Under the pieces are notes generated by a model. The model saw only the letters and a program-made list of their open reading frames with translations. It did not search any database and was not told where the DNA came from. DNA of 40,566 bases from assembly GCF_001279695.1 (NCBI RefSeq), contig NZ_LGDD01000009.1, positions 1 to 40,566 on the forward strand. Direction: 5' to 3'. The position numbers and the translations under genes are program-made. Origin of the DNA: Streptomyces sp. WM6378 (GTDB lineage: Bacteria; Actinomycetota; Actinomycetes; Streptomycetales; Streptomycetaceae). Shown here piece after piece: positions 16,022-24,454 of this stretch; positions within the stretch are counted from its first letter, which is position 1, and every line of letters starts with the position of its first letter.

Positions 16022-16251
16022 AGAGGCGCCCGTCTCAGATAGTAGGAAGTCCGAGTAATTGTGGAGACAGACTCGACCGCAAGGCTTAGCTTTGTAGAAG
16101 CCGAACGTCTCGCAGATCCAGCGAATGGCGGCCGCGAGCGCAGTGCCCCTTGGCAGGCAACCCCTGCGGCAGCGCTCCCCGCCCCTTCCGGCACCTCACT
16201 GCATCCGCCGGGGCCCGCCCCCGGACCTCCCAGCAGAGGAGTCGAATCCCC

Positions 16252-16380
16252 ATGGTCAAGCAGCCCACCCGCCGAGTCCGTCACTCTTCGCGCAGCAGCG
16301 AGTCCGACCGCAAGAACGCCGCCGCCGCCCTCCAGCGTGCGCTGGACCGCAGGGACAACGGCGGCGCCACCGGGCACTGA
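16252..16380 (+). CDS. Small basic protein of 42 residues
   Basis: The ATG at 16252 is preceded by AGAGGAG and opens a 42-codon frame, MVKQPTRRVRHSSRSSESDR then KNAAAALQRALDRRDNGGATGH. It is rich in Arg, Ser and Asp, has a short predicted amphipathic helix (AAALQRALDRR) and no membrane segment or cysteine. It ends 14 bases before the convergent phosphatase gene. I do not recognise a characterised family. The good ribosome-binding site and the switch from random-like upstream sequence to a compact hydrophilic peptide support a real gene. A role in nucleic acid or protein binding is possible but only a guess from charge. Confidence 0.65.
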   Translation: MVKQPTRRVRHSSRSSESDRKNAAAALQRALDRRDNGGATGH

Positions 16381-16394
16381 GCCCGGCTGTCCGG

Positions 16395-17969
16395 CTAACG
16401 TCCGCGCTGGATCTCGAAGTGGTCGATGCGCTCGCCCGTCTCGGCGAGCGCGCTGACCTTCATCCTCGGGTGGCGGCCGGCCTCGACCTCCACCGCGAGG
16501 AACGAGTAGTTGGTGTAGCGGACCCGCGACCACTCCACGGTCTCGGTGACCTTCGCGCCGCCCTTGGCCCAGTGGAAGGTGTCCACGCTGTCGCGGTCCG
16601 CGACCCGGCCCTCGTACGAGTCCGGCACCGGGAAGCTGTACAGCGAACGGCCCGCCGCACCGGCCGTGACGTACACGATGCCGTCGCGGGTCGGGTCGGT
16701 GCGCTCGCCGATCGCGACCTTGCGGCCCACCTTGTTGCCCTTGATGGCGTCGGTGCGCTCGTACACGTGGTTGTGCCCGTTGATCACGAGGTCCACCTGG
16801 TGCTTCTCGAACAGCGGCACCCACGCGTCGCGCACGCCCCCCTCCGAGGCGTGCGAGCTGGTCGTCGAGAACGCGCAGTGGTGGAAGAAGACGACGATGA
16901 ACTCGACCGCGTGATGGGCACGCAGCTCGCCGAGCCGCTTGTCCAGCCACTGCGTCTGCTTGCCGCCGCTGATGCCGAAGTTGGCGGGGATCTCGTACGA
17001 GACGTCGTTCGCGTCGAGCGCGATCACGCCCACGTTGCCGTGCACGAAGGAGTACACGCCGGGCTGGTTCACCGGGTCCGGGCCGTTGGCCGGCAGCGAC
17101 CAGCGGGCGTTCTGGCCGCCGTAGCCCTGCGGCGAGTACCAGGCCTCCATGTCGTGGTTGCCGGTGGTCACCATCCACGGCACCGTCTTGGCGACCGACT
17201 CGGTCTGCGCCAGGAACTGGTCCCAGGTACGCGCGTCGTACTGGTCCGAGGACTGGCCCGAGCCCGACGGGTCGGCGTAGCAGATGTCGCCCGCGTGCAG
17301 GTGGAAGGCCGGGTTCTGGCCCAGGATCACCTGGTCGTTGCCCAGCGCGTGATAGCTGACGCCCTGGTCGCCGAAGGCCGTGAACGTGAAGTTCTCGGCG
17401 TGCGCAGGAGCGGTGGTGAAGGTGCCGAGCGTGCCCAGGTTGCGTCGGTCCGCCGGGTCGAAGCCGTCGTGGCCGACGCCGTAGTAGTACGTTTGGCCCG
17501 GACGCAGCCGGTCCAGACCCGCGTGCACGTAGAACTGCTCGGCGGCCGCGATCTTCCCGCCGTTCAGGGCGGGCGTCGTCAGGTGGCGCACCTCGGCGTC
17601 GATCTTCCGGCTCAGCGACCAGGGGCTGGTACCGATGCGGATGTACGGCTTCTTCACCGCGAACGGGACCTGCCAGGAGACCCGCATCTGCGTCCTGGGG
17701 TCGGCTCCGTACGCGAGGTGGCGGCCGAACGGCGCGGCCAGCGAACCGTCCACTCCCGTACGGGAGTTGGAGGTGAGCGCGGTGGGAGCCGCGAACGCGG
17801 GCGAGGCTGCCCCGGCCGTCGCGACGCCGGCCCCGGCGACCGCGGCGGTGGCCACGCTGGTGCGCAGCACCCCACGCCGGGTCAGCCTGCTGCGCAGGTA
17901 CTCGTGCTGCTCGGCCATGCTCATGCGCTCGGCGAGCCGGTCGGGGATGCCGAATCTCGGGATGTCCAT
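16395..17969 (-). CDS. Tat-exported purple-acid-type metallophosphatase
   Basis: A 524-residue secreted phosphoesterase. A twin-arginine signal (RLTRRGVLRTS followed by an Ala/Val-rich stretch ending AFA) lies at about residues 30-62, a fibronectin-like purple acid phosphatase N-terminal domain follows, and then the calcineurin-type metal domain with all five blocks: FTAFGDQG, HAGDICYADP, VTTGNHDMEAW, VVFFHHCAF and NGHNHVYERT. These supply the ligands of a binuclear metal centre. It should release phosphate from organic esters outside the cell. The ATG at 17969 (MDIPRFGIPDRL) has GGAGG 12 bases upstream. leuB is divergent. The weak GTTCATC-type repeat upstream is not enough to call a PHO box. 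Confidence 0.9.
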   Translation of the reverse strand: MDIPRFGIPDRLAERMSMAEQHEYLRSRLTRRGVLRTSVATAAVAGAGVATAGAASPAFAAPTALTSNSRTGVDGSLAAPFGRHLAYGADPRTQMRVSWQVPFAVKKPYIRIGTSPWSLSRKIDAEVRHLTTPALNGGKIAAAEQFYVHAGLDRLRPGQTYYYGVGHDGFDPADRRNLGTLGTFTTAPAHAENFTFTAFGDQGVSYHALGNDQVILGQNPAFHLHAGDICYADPSGSGQSSDQYDARTWDQFLAQTESVAKTVPWMVTTGNHDMEAWYSPQGYGGQNARWSLPANGPDPVNQPGVYSFVHGNVGVIALDANDVSYEIPANFGISGGKQTQWLDKRLGELRAHHAVEFIVVFFHHCAFSTTSSHASEGGVRDAWVPLFEKHQVDLVINGHNHVYERTDAIKGNKVGRKVAIGERTDPTRDGIVYVTAGAAGRSLYSFPVPDSYEGRVADRDSVDTFHWAKGGAKVTETVEWSRVRYTNYSFLAVEVEAGRHPRMKVSALAETGERIDHFEIQRGR

Positions 17970-18065
17970 GGCCGGAAACGTCCTCCTTCGAGCCGACGCG
18001 ATTCTCACCGGGAGATGAACGGCGGGCGTACACCTGCCTACGCGTTTCGCGGGAGATTTCGACCT

Positions 18066-18080
18066 GTCCACACTGTGGAC
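18066..18080. promoter_or_regulatory. 15-bp palindrome in the leuB promoter region
   Basis: GTCCACACTGTGGAC has perfect 7-base arms around one base. It lies 41 bases before leuB and 97 before the divergent phosphatase. A TAGGGT box at 18109-18114 is placed as a -10 for a leaderless leuB mRNA, so the palindrome would sit just upstream of the promoter. A minus-strand TTGACA at 18087-18092 points the other way. The binding protein is unknown. Confidence 0.5.
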
Positions 18081-18120
18081 ATCGGGTGTCAATGGCTGGG
18101 ACGGCGAGTAGGGTTCCCCC

Positions 18121-19170
18121 ATGTCGGCAAGTTCTCGCAGCATCAATCTCGCAGTGATCCCCGGTGACGGCATCGGCCAGGAGGTCGTGGCCCAGGGCCT
18201 GAAGGTTCTCAGTGCCGTCCTTCCGCAGGATGTGAAGCTGGAGACCAGGGAGTTCGACTTCGGCGCCCGGCGTTACCACGCCACCGGTGAGACCCTCACC
18301 GACGCCGACGTCGCCGCCCTCAAGCAGCACGACGCGATCCTGCTCGGCGCGATCGGCGACCCCACGGTCCCGTCCGGCGTCCTGGAGCGCGGCTTCCTGC
18401 TGAAGCTCCGCTTCCTCTTCGACCACTACGTCAACCTCCGCCCCAGCAGGCTGCTCCCCGGCGTCGCCACCCCGCTCGCCGGCCAGCCCGAGATCGACTT
18501 CATCGTCGTGCGCGAGGGCACCGAGGGTCCGTACACCGGCAACGGCGGCTCGATCCGTACCGGAACGCCGCACGAGGTCGCCACCGAGGTCTCGGTCAAC
18601 ACCGCCTTCGGTGTCGAGCGCGTGGTCCGTGACGCCTTCGCCCGCGCCCAGGCCCGCCCGCGCAAGAAGCTGACGCTGGTCCACAAGAACAACGTCCTGG
18701 CCTACGCCGGTCACCTGTGGACCAACATCTTCAACGCGGTGGCGAAGGAGTTCCCCGACGTCACCACCGACTACCTGCACGTGGACGCGGCGACGATCTT
18801 CCTCGTCACCGACCCGGCGCGGTTCGACGTGATCGTCACCGACAACCTCTTCGGCGACATCATCACCGACCTCGCCGCGGCCGTCTCCGGCGGCATCGGC
18901 GTCGCGGCCTCCGGCAACATCAACCCGAGCGGCGAGTTCCCGTCGATGTTCGAGCCGGTGCACGGCTCCGCGCCGGACATCGCGGGCCAGGGCAAGGCCG
19001 ACCCCTCGGCCACGATCCTCTCGGTCGCCCTGCTGCTCCGCCACCTCGGCCACGAGGCCGAAGCCGCCCGCATCGAGGCCGCCGTCTCGGCGGACCTCGC
19101 GGCCCGCGGCGACTCGGTCCGTACGACGGACGAGATCGGCGACGCGCTCGCCGTACGGGTAGCCGGCTGA
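18121..19170 (+). CDS. leuB: 3-isopropylmalate dehydrogenase
   Basis: Oxidative decarboxylation of 3-isopropylmalate to 2-oxoisocaproate with NAD, the third step of leucine synthesis. The 349 residues include [13 protein letters not shown] at the N-terminus, [23 protein letters not shown], the K in [38 protein letters not shown] and [30 protein letters not shown] near the end, all standard for the isocitrate/isopropylmalate dehydrogenase family. It lacks a good Shine-Dalgarno and a -10-like TAGGGT ends 7 bases before the ATG, so it may be leaderless. A strong terminator follows, then ilvE with its own promoter. Confidence 0.96.
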   Translation: MSASSRSINLAVIPGDGIGQEVVAQGLKVLSAVLPQDVKLETREFDFGARRYHATGETLTDADVAALKQHDAILLGAIGDPTVPSGVLERGFLLKLRFLFDHYVNLRPSRLLPGVATPLAGQPEIDFIVVREGTEGPYTGNGGSIRTGTPHEVATEVSVNTAFGVERVVRDAFARAQARPRKKLTLVHKNNVLAYAGHLWTNIFNAVAKEFPDVTTDYLHVDAATIFLVTDPARFDVIVTDNLFGDIITDLAAAVSGGIGVAASGNINPSGEFPSMFEPVHGSAPDIAGQGKADPSATILSVALLLRHLGHEAEAARIEAAVSADLAARGDSVRTTDEIGDALAVRVAG

Positions 19171-19189
19171 CCCCGCGGCTCCCCACACG

Positions 19190-19228
19190 AAAAAGTCGCC
19201 GGGTTCGCTTTTGCACCCGGCGGCTTTT
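19190..19228. terminator. Rho-independent terminator after leuB
   Basis: AAAAAGTCGCCGGG and CCCGGCGGCTTTT pair almost perfectly (one T-G) around a 12-base loop, with an A-tract on the left and a T-tract on the right. This is the best canonical terminator in the window. Confidence 0.92.
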
Positions 19229-19279
19229 CGCATGCTGCCACCGGGTGACACCATCAACCCCGGACCGCACATCACACCG

Positions 19280-19310
19280 TTGTGTCCAAGGCCCCGCCAA
19301 GAGCGATAAT
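19280..19310 (+). promoter_or_regulatory. Putative ilvE promoter
   Basis: TTGTGT (19280-19285) and GATAAT (19305-19310) are spaced by 19 bases and lie after the leuB terminator, about 100 bases before the ilvE start. The -10 is unusually AT-rich for this genome. Confidence 0.5.
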
Positions 19311-19410
19311 CGGACGTGGGCCGCGGCATGCGGAGCAGCTCGGACGTCCAGGCAGCAGCGGCGGCGTGAGCGCGGTCCGTCACTATCCACCGGTGAAGGA
19401 CACAGCACTC

Positions 19411-20514
19411 ATGACGACGCCCACGATCGAGCTCAAGCCCACCTCGCATCCGCTGTCCGACGCGGAGCGCGAGGCGATTCTGGCCAGCCCCGGTTTCGGC
19501 CGCCACTTCACCGACAACATGGTGACGGTCCGCTGGACCGAGGGCCGCGGCTGGCACGACGCCCAGCTCGTGCCGTACGCCCCGCTGTCCATGGACCCGG
19601 CGAACATGACGCTGCACTACGCGCAGACGATCTTCGAGGGCCTCAAGGCGTACCGCCAGGCCGACGGCACGGTCGCCACCTTCCGGCCCGAGGCCAATGC
19701 CGAGCGCTTCCGGTCCTCGGCCCGCCGCATCGCGATGCCCGAGGTGCCCGTCGACCTCTTCATCGCGGCCTGCGACGCGCTGGTCCAGCAGGACAAGGCG
19801 TGGGTCCCGGCCACCGGTGAGGCCTCCCTCTACCTGCGGCCCTTCATGATCGCGACGGAGGTCGGCCTCGGCGTGCGGCCGGCCAACGAGTACCTGTTCA
19901 TCGTGATCGCCTCCCCGGCCGGCGCCTACTTCCCCGGCGGCGTCAAGCCCGTCTCGGTGTGGCTGTCCGAGGAGTACGTCCGTGCCGTCAAGGGCGGCAC
20001 CGGCGCGGCCAAGACCGGCGGCAACTACGCGGCCTCCCTGGTCGCCCAGGCCGAGGCCGCCCAGCACGGCTGCGACCAGGTGGTCTGGCTCGACGCCGTC
20101 GAGCACCGCTGGATCGAGGAAATGGGCGGCATGAACCTGTACTTCGTGTACGGGGGCGAGGCCGGCCAGAAGCCCAAGATCGTCACCCCCGAGCTGACGG
20201 GCTCGCTGCTTCCCGGCATCACCCGTGACTCCCTCCTGAAGATCGCCCGAGACCTCGGCTACGAGGCCGTCGAGGGGCGGATCTCCACGGAGGACTGGAA
20301 GCGGGACAACGAGAACGGCACCCTGACCGAGGTCTTCGCCTGTGGCACGGCCGCGGTCATCACCCCGGTCGGCTCGGTGAAGTCGGCCCGCGCCAACTGG
20401 ACCCAGGGTGACGGTGAGCCCGGCGAGGTCACGATGAAGCTCCGTGAGGCGCTGCTCGATCTGCAGACCGGGGTGTCCCCGGACCCGCACGGGTGGATGC
20501 ACCCGCTGGGCTGA
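19411..20514 (+). CDS. ilvE: Branched-chain amino acid aminotransferase
   Basis: PLP enzyme that interconverts leucine, isoleucine and valine with their 2-oxo acids. The 367-residue length fits the class IV aminotransferases of actinobacteria. Family features: [30 protein letters not shown], the PLP lysine in [42 protein letters not shown] and [18 protein letters not shown] (here [13 protein letters not shown] region). I chose the ATG at 19411 ([15 protein letters not shown]) with GAAGGA about 10 bases upstream. Together with leuB, ilvC and cimA it covers much of branched-chain synthesis, though each has its own transcription unit. Confidence 0.95.
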   Translation: MTTPTIELKPTSHPLSDAEREAILASPGFGRHFTDNMVTVRWTEGRGWHDAQLVPYAPLSMDPANMTLHYAQTIFEGLKAYRQADGTVATFRPEANAERFRSSARRIAMPEVPVDLFIAACDALVQQDKAWVPATGEASLYLRPFMIATEVGLGVRPANEYLFIVIASPAGAYFPGGVKPVSVWLSEEYVRAVKGGTGAAKTGGNYAASLVAQAEAAQHGCDQVVWLDAVEHRWIEEMGGMNLYFVYGGEAGQKPKIVTPELTGSLLPGITRDSLLKIARDLGYEAVEGRISTEDWKRDNENGTLTEVFACGTAAVITPVGSVKSARANWTQGDGEPGEVTMKLREALLDLQTGVSPDPHGWMHPLG

Positions 20515-20525
20515 GCGCCGCCCCG

Positions 20526-21971
20526 CTAAACGCTGGAGGGGCTGGACTCCCGGCCGATGTCGGCCGGGGTGTCCAGCCCCTCCAGCGCGTTTGCCTGACG
20601 GACCGTCAATATCAGGTATGCCGCCCCGCCCACCATCCCCGACAGCAGGAAGCTGCAGTCCACTCCGCCCGTCCAACTCAGCAGCGGGCCCTGGTAGTTG
20701 GGCAGCGAGACGGCCAGCAGGCCGGTGCCCGCGCCGAGCGCCCAGGACGCCACCGCGCGGAGGTTCCAGCCGGCGCGGTACCAGTAGACGCCGCCCCGCG
20801 AACGGCGGTTGAAGACCTGGAGGGCGTCCGCGTCGTACACGCCCCGGCAGCGCACGAAGCCGATCAGGGTGATCACCGCCCAGGGTGTGCCGATCGCCGT
20901 GAGCAGCAGGACGAACGAGGTCATCGCGGCCTGCGCGTCCCAGGCGAAGTGGCCCGCGAAGACGCACACCGTGGCGACGCCGGCCACCGCGAACGTCGCC
21001 TGGGTGCGCGAGGCGCGCGGCAGGATCGCGTCCAGGTCGAGGCCCATCGAGTAGAGCATCAGACCCGCGTTGCCCACCGAGCCCGCCGAGGCCGCGAGCA
21101 GCAGCGGCACCAGGTACCAGCCGGGGGCGGCCGAGACGAGCGGGCCCGCGTAGTCGGTGGCCGCGCGGGCCGCGTACGCGGTGAACGTGCCGAAGAGCTG
21201 GGGGACCAGGAGGCCGGCCGTCAGGCCGAGCCAGGTCGCGTGCAGGACGCGGCGCGGGCGGTGCCGGGTCGGCGAGATGTAGCGCGTGTAGTCGCCGAGC
21301 AGCGTGATGAACGCGATCGGGCCGCTGAGCCCCGCCGCGACGAGCGCGAGCAGCCAGGTCGGCCAGAACGAGCCCAGCAGATAGCCGCCCGCGTCCGGCA
21401 GCGCCGAGGTGGTGAAGTGCGGCGCGTAGGCGACGACTCCGAGGATCAGCAGCGCTGTCATGCCCACGGCCAGGATGCGCGACAGGCGAAGCAGGACCCG
21501 GTAGCCGTACACCGCGCCGATGACGGTGGCCGCGGCGAGCAGCGCGTACACGACGCCGTACGAGATCCCGCCGGTCGGCAGGCCGAACAGGCGGTGCAGG
21601 ACGCCCGTCATCGCGTCGCCGCCGATCCACACGGTCAGCGCGGTGTAGCCGAGCGAGAGCAGCAGGCCCACCACCGAGCCCACCAGCCGTCCGCGCACGC
21701 CGAATTGGGCGCCGGAGGACGTGGAGAGGTTGGTGGCCGTACGCAGTGAGACGAGTGCGAGCGGGGCGGTCAGCAGGGTGCCGACCGCTGTGCCCGCGAC
21801 CACCGCGCTGACCGAGGCCCACCAGCCGAGGCCGAAGGAGACCGGCAGCCAGCCGAAGACGATCACCCCGAGGCACAGGTTCGAGCCGAGCAGGATCGAC
21901 ACGAGGTCGCGCGGCCCGCTGGTGCGTTCCGCTTCCGGGACCGTATCGACTCCGCGCTGTTCTATGGGCAT
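20526..21971 (-). CDS. NCS1-family nucleobase/hydantoin-type permease
   Basis: A 481-residue, 12-span cytoplasmic-membrane symporter of the nucleobase:cation symporter-1 family (cytosine, uracil, allantoin, hydantoin transporters). Visible features include LLGSNLCLGVIVFGWLPVSFGLGWW in span 1, SSGAQFGVRGRLVG, GLSGPIAFITLLGDYTRYISP and the later FNRRSRGGVYWYRAGWNLRAV loop. The ATG at 21971 is used. It is divergent from the urease-like operon, with shared operator sequences between them, so it probably imports a nitrogen compound that the operon degrades. Its last 20 codons (ALEGLDTPADIGRESSPSSV) are encoded inside a long palindrome shared with the ilvE 3' side. Confidence 0.9.
   Translation of the reverse strand: MPIEQRGVDTVPEAERTSGPRDLVSILLGSNLCLGVIVFGWLPVSFGLGWWASVSAVVAGTAVGTLLTAPLALVSLRTATNLSTSSGAQFGVRGRLVGSVVGLLLSLGYTALTVWIGGDAMTGVLHRLFGLPTGGISYGVVYALLAAATVIGAVYGYRVLLRLSRILAVGMTALLILGVVAYAPHFTTSALPDAGGYLLGSFWPTWLLALVAAGLSGPIAFITLLGDYTRYISPTRHRPRRVLHATWLGLTAGLLVPQLFGTFTAYAARAATDYAGPLVSAAPGWYLVPLLLAASAGSVGNAGLMLYSMGLDLDAILPRASRTQATFAVAGVATVCVFAGHFAWDAQAAMTSFVLLLTAIGTPWAVITLIGFVRCRGVYDADALQVFNRRSRGGVYWYRAGWNLRAVASWALGAGTGLLAVSLPNYQGPLLSWTGGVDCSFLLSGMVGGAAYLILTVRQANALEGLDTPADIGRESSPSSV
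20528..20592. terminator. Long palindrome ending ilvE and the permease gene
   Basis: CGCTGGAGGGGCTGGAC (20531-20547) and its perfect complement (20571-20587) enclose a second perfect stem, CCGGCCGA/TCGGCCGG (20550-20567). AAA and TTT flank the arms. It lies 14 bases after the ilvE stop and within the last codons of the convergent permease, so it can stop both. The arms resemble the dispersed repeat found near 36.14 kb. Confidence 0.85.
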
Positions 21972-21997
21972 GCCGGCGCCTCTCGCTCTCGGGGGGT

Positions 21998-22012
21998 TTG
22001 AGTGGCGCTCAA
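21998..22012. promoter_or_regulatory. Operator copy 1, at the permease transcription start
   Basis: TTGAGTGGCGCTCAA is a perfect TTGAG-N5-CTCAA dyad. On the minus strand TTGACG (22035-22040) and TCACAT (22012-22017) have a 17-base spacer and read toward the permease, so this operator would cover its transcription start. A second copy lies 69 bases away. Confidence 0.7.
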
Positions 22013-22066
22013 TGTGACTCATGCCAAGCGGTGCCGTCAATGCTTCCGCTCTGTGAAATCTCTGGT

Positions 22067-22081
22067 TAGAGTGACGTTCAA
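22067..22081. promoter_or_regulatory. Operator copy 2, over the urease-like operon promoter
   Basis: TAGAGTGACGTTCAA matches operator copy 1 at 12 of 15 positions. Its first six bases, TAGAGT, make a plausible -10 for the urease-like operon (start 22099), so a repressor bound here would block it. Confidence 0.6.
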
Positions 22082-22098
22082 ACAGGAGGTGTGGTGGC

Positions 22099-22794
22099 GT
22101 GCGACTGACCCCGACGGAGCGTGACCGGCTGCTGCTGTTCGGCGCCGCGGAACTGGCCCGGGCCCGCAGGGCCCGCGGGCTCCGCTTGAACGTGCCCGAG
22201 GCGACCGCGCTGATCGCGGACACCGTCTGCGAGGCGGCCCGCGACGGCCGGCGGCTCGCCGAGGCCATCGAGGCGGCCCGCGCCGTGCTCGGCCCGGACG
22301 ACGTGCTGCCCGGCGTGTCCGACGTGGTCACCGAGGTCCATGTCGAGGCCGTCTTCGACGACGGCTCCCGGCTCGCGGTGGTGCCCGACCCCATCGGCGG
22401 CACGGCGGGCGAGGCCGCCCCCGGTGCGCTGCTGCCCGGCGACGGCTACCCGGAGGCGGCCCCCGAGGTGCGGCTCACCGTGACCAACACCGCCACCGTG
22501 CCCGTTTCGGTCACCTCGCACTTCCACTTCTTCGAGGCCAATCCGCGGCTCGACTTCGACCGCGCGGCGGCCTACGGCATGCGGCTCTGCGTGCCCGCCG
22601 GGTCCTCGGTCAGGTTCGGGCCGGGCGAAAGCGAGGAGGTCGGCCTGGTCCCGATCGGCGGCGACCGCGTCGCCATCGGGTTCGCGGGCCTGGTCGACGG
22701 GCCCCTTGACGCGCCCGGCGCCAAGCAGGAGGCCCTGCGCAGGGCCTCGGCCTGCGGATACCTGGGAACCGGACCGCGCGAGGGAGAGAAGTGA
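22099..22794 (+). CDS. ureAB: Urease gamma/beta fusion protein
   Basis: A 231-residue fusion. Residues 1-100 are urease gamma (MRLTPTERDRLLLFGAAELARARRARGL, LNVPEATALIADTVCEAARDG, GVSDVVTEVHVEAVFDDG). Residues 110-225 are urease beta (PGALLPG, VTNTATVPVSVTSHFHFFEANPRLDFDR, GMRLCVPAGSSVRFGPGE, GFAGLVDGPL). Such fusions are known in other bacteria. These subunits form the structural shell around the alpha subunit. The GTG at 22099 has AGGAGGT 8 bases upstream. It overlaps the next gene by one base (TGATG), which indicates translational coupling. Both domains look intact, so the complex should still assemble, although the alpha partner is atypical. Confidence 0.92.
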   Translation: MRLTPTERDRLLLFGAAELARARRARGLRLNVPEATALIADTVCEAARDGRRLAEAIEAARAVLGPDDVLPGVSDVVTEVHVEAVFDDGSRLAVVPDPIGGTAGEAAPGALLPGDGYPEAAPEVRLTVTNTATVPVSVTSHFHFFEANPRLDFDRAAAYGMRLCVPAGSSVRFGPGESEEVGLVPIGGDRVAIGFAGLVDGPLDAPGAKQEALRRASACGYLGTGPREGEK

Positions 22795-24443
22795 TGGACC
22801 CGTACGAGTACGCCTCCGTGCACGGCCCCCGCACCGGCGACCGGATCCGGCTCGGGGACTCGGGCCTGACCGTGCGGGTCGAGTCCGACTCGCAGGCCCC
22901 GGGGGACGAGTTCCTGGCCGGCTTCGGCAAGACGGCCCGCGACGGGCTGCACCTGAAGGCCGCCGCCGTCCGCGACACCTGCGACGTCGTCATCAGCAAC
23001 GTCGTCGTGATCGACGCGGTGCAGGGCATCCGCAAGGTGTCCATCGGCATCCGCGAGGGGCGGATCTGCTCGATCGGGCGGGCCGGGAACCCCGACACCC
23101 TCGACGGCGTCGACGTGGTCGTCGGCACCGGCACCTCGATCGTCTCCGGCGAGGGACTCATCGCCACCGCCGGAGCCGTCGACACCCACGTACACCTGCT
23201 GTCCCCGCGCATCATGGAGGCCTCGCTCGCCTCCGGCGTCACCACGATCATCGGCCAGGAGTTCGGCCCGGTCTGGGGCGTCGGCGTCAACTCGCCCTGG
23301 GCGCTGCGGGGCGCCTTCGCCGCCTTCGACGCCTGGCCCGTCAACATCGGCTTCCTCGGCCGGGGTTCGTCCTCCGACGGAGCCCCCCTGGTGGAGGCGC
23401 TCGCCGAGGGCGGGGCCTGCGGGTTCAAGGTCCACGAGGACATGGGCGCGCACACCCGGGCGCTCGACACCGCGCTGCGCGTGGCGGAGGAGCACGACGT
23501 CCAAGTCGCCCTGGAGGACACCCTGAAGGTGCTCGAAGGCCGCACCATCCACGCCTTCCACATCGAGGGCTGCGGCGGCGGACACGTACCCAATGTCCTG
23601 AAGATGGCGGGCGTGCCCAATGTCATCGGGTCCTCGACCAACCCGACCCTCCCCTTCGGCCGGGACGCGGTCGCCGAGCACTACGGCATGATCGTCTCGG
23701 TCCACGACCTCAAGACCGACCTGCCGGGCGACGCGGCGATGGCCCGCGACCGCATCCGCGCCGGGACGATGGGCGGCGAGGACGTGCTCCACGACCTCGG
23801 CGCGATCGGCATCACCTCCTCCGACGCCCAGGGCATGGGCCGCGCGGGCGAGACCGTGCGCCGCACCTTCGCCATGGCCGGGAAGATGAAGGCCGAGCTC
23901 GGCCCCCTGGAGGGCGACGGGCCCGGTGACGACAACGCGCGCGTCCTGCGCTACATGGCGAAGCTGACCATCAACCCGGCCATCGCGCACGGCCTCTCGC
24001 ACGAGATCGGGTCCATCGAGACCGGCAAGATGGCCGACATCGTGCTGTGGCGCCCGGCCTACTTCGGCGCCAAGCCGCAGATGGTCCTCAAGTCCGGCTT
24101 CCCCGCCTGGGGCGTCACCGGTGACCCCAACGCGGCCACCGACACCTGCGAACCGCTCGTGCTCGGCCCGCTGTTCGGCGCCCACGGCGGCACCGCCGCC
24201 GAGCTGTCCGTCGCCTTCGTCGCCAAAGCAGCCCTCGACCAGGGGGGCGACCAGCTGCCCACCCGCCGCCGCCGGGTCGCGGTGCGCGGCACCCGCGGCA
24301 TCGGCCCCGCCGACCTGCTGCTCAACTCCCGTACCGGAGCCGTCGGCGTGGACGGCCGCACCGGGCTCGTCACCCTCGACGGCGACCCGCTGCGCTCCGA
24401 ACCGGCCGACTCCGTCTCCCTCAACCGCCTCTACTTCCTGTAA
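22794..24443 (+). CDS. ureC: Urease alpha-subunit-like amidohydrolase with altered metal site
   Basis: A 549-residue protein with the UreC fold: the N-terminal YASVHGPRTGDRIRLGDSGL, DTHVH (His132, His134), GFKVHEDMG (Lys212, the residue carbamylated in urease), FHIEG (His256), SSTNPTLPFG, HDLGAIGITSSDAQGMGR (Asp344) and IGSIETGKMADIVLW. However, the conserved block that carries the nickel ligand His246 in Klebsiella urease (VAIHTDTLNESGF) is missing: residues 238-245 read VALEDTLK directly. The flap cysteine next to catalytic His320 is Val303 here, with the histidine kept as His304. Canonical UreC has about 567 residues. It may be a urease with a changed metal site, a different amidohydrolase acting on a ureido compound, or inactive. 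No ureDEFG is nearby. Confidence 0.9.
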   Translation: MDPYEYASVHGPRTGDRIRLGDSGLTVRVESDSQAPGDEFLAGFGKTARDGLHLKAAAVRDTCDVVISNVVVIDAVQGIRKVSIGIREGRICSIGRAGNPDTLDGVDVVVGTGTSIVSGEGLIATAGAVDTHVHLLSPRIMEASLASGVTTIIGQEFGPVWGVGVNSPWALRGAFAAFDAWPVNIGFLGRGSSSDGAPLVEALAEGGACGFKVHEDMGAHTRALDTALRVAEEHDVQVALEDTLKVLEGRTIHAFHIEGCGGGHVPNVLKMAGVPNVIGSSTNPTLPFGRDAVAEHYGMIVSVHDLKTDLPGDAAMARDRIRAGTMGGEDVLHDLGAIGITSSDAQGMGRAGETVRRTFAMAGKMKAELGPLEGDGPGDDNARVLRYMAKLTINPAIAHGLSHEIGSIETGKMADIVLWRPAYFGAKPQMVLKSGFPAWGVTGDPNAATDTCEPLVLGPLFGAHGGTAAELSVAFVAKAALDQGGDQLPTRRRRVAVRGTRGIGPADLLLNSRTGAVGVDGRTGLVTLDGDPLRSEPADSVSLNRLYFL

Positions 24444-24454
24444 GGACCACCCTG

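Noticed and set aside
17990..18035. PHO box upstream of the purple-acid-type phosphatase
   Set aside because: A single GTTCATC is present, but the neighbouring 11-base units match poorly.
19328..19369. Possible ilvE leader peptide [13 protein letters not shown]
   Set aside because: Five alanine codons look striking, but there is no Shine-Dalgarno sequence, no terminator between it and ilvE, and alanine-rich runs are common by chance in GC-rich DNA.
15892..21876. A 1994-codon open frame on the minus strand
   Set aside because: It runs antisense or out of frame across the phosphatase, leuB, ilvE and permease genes and has the Arg/Gly/Ala/Pro composition produced by GC-rich codon bias. No domain is recognisable.
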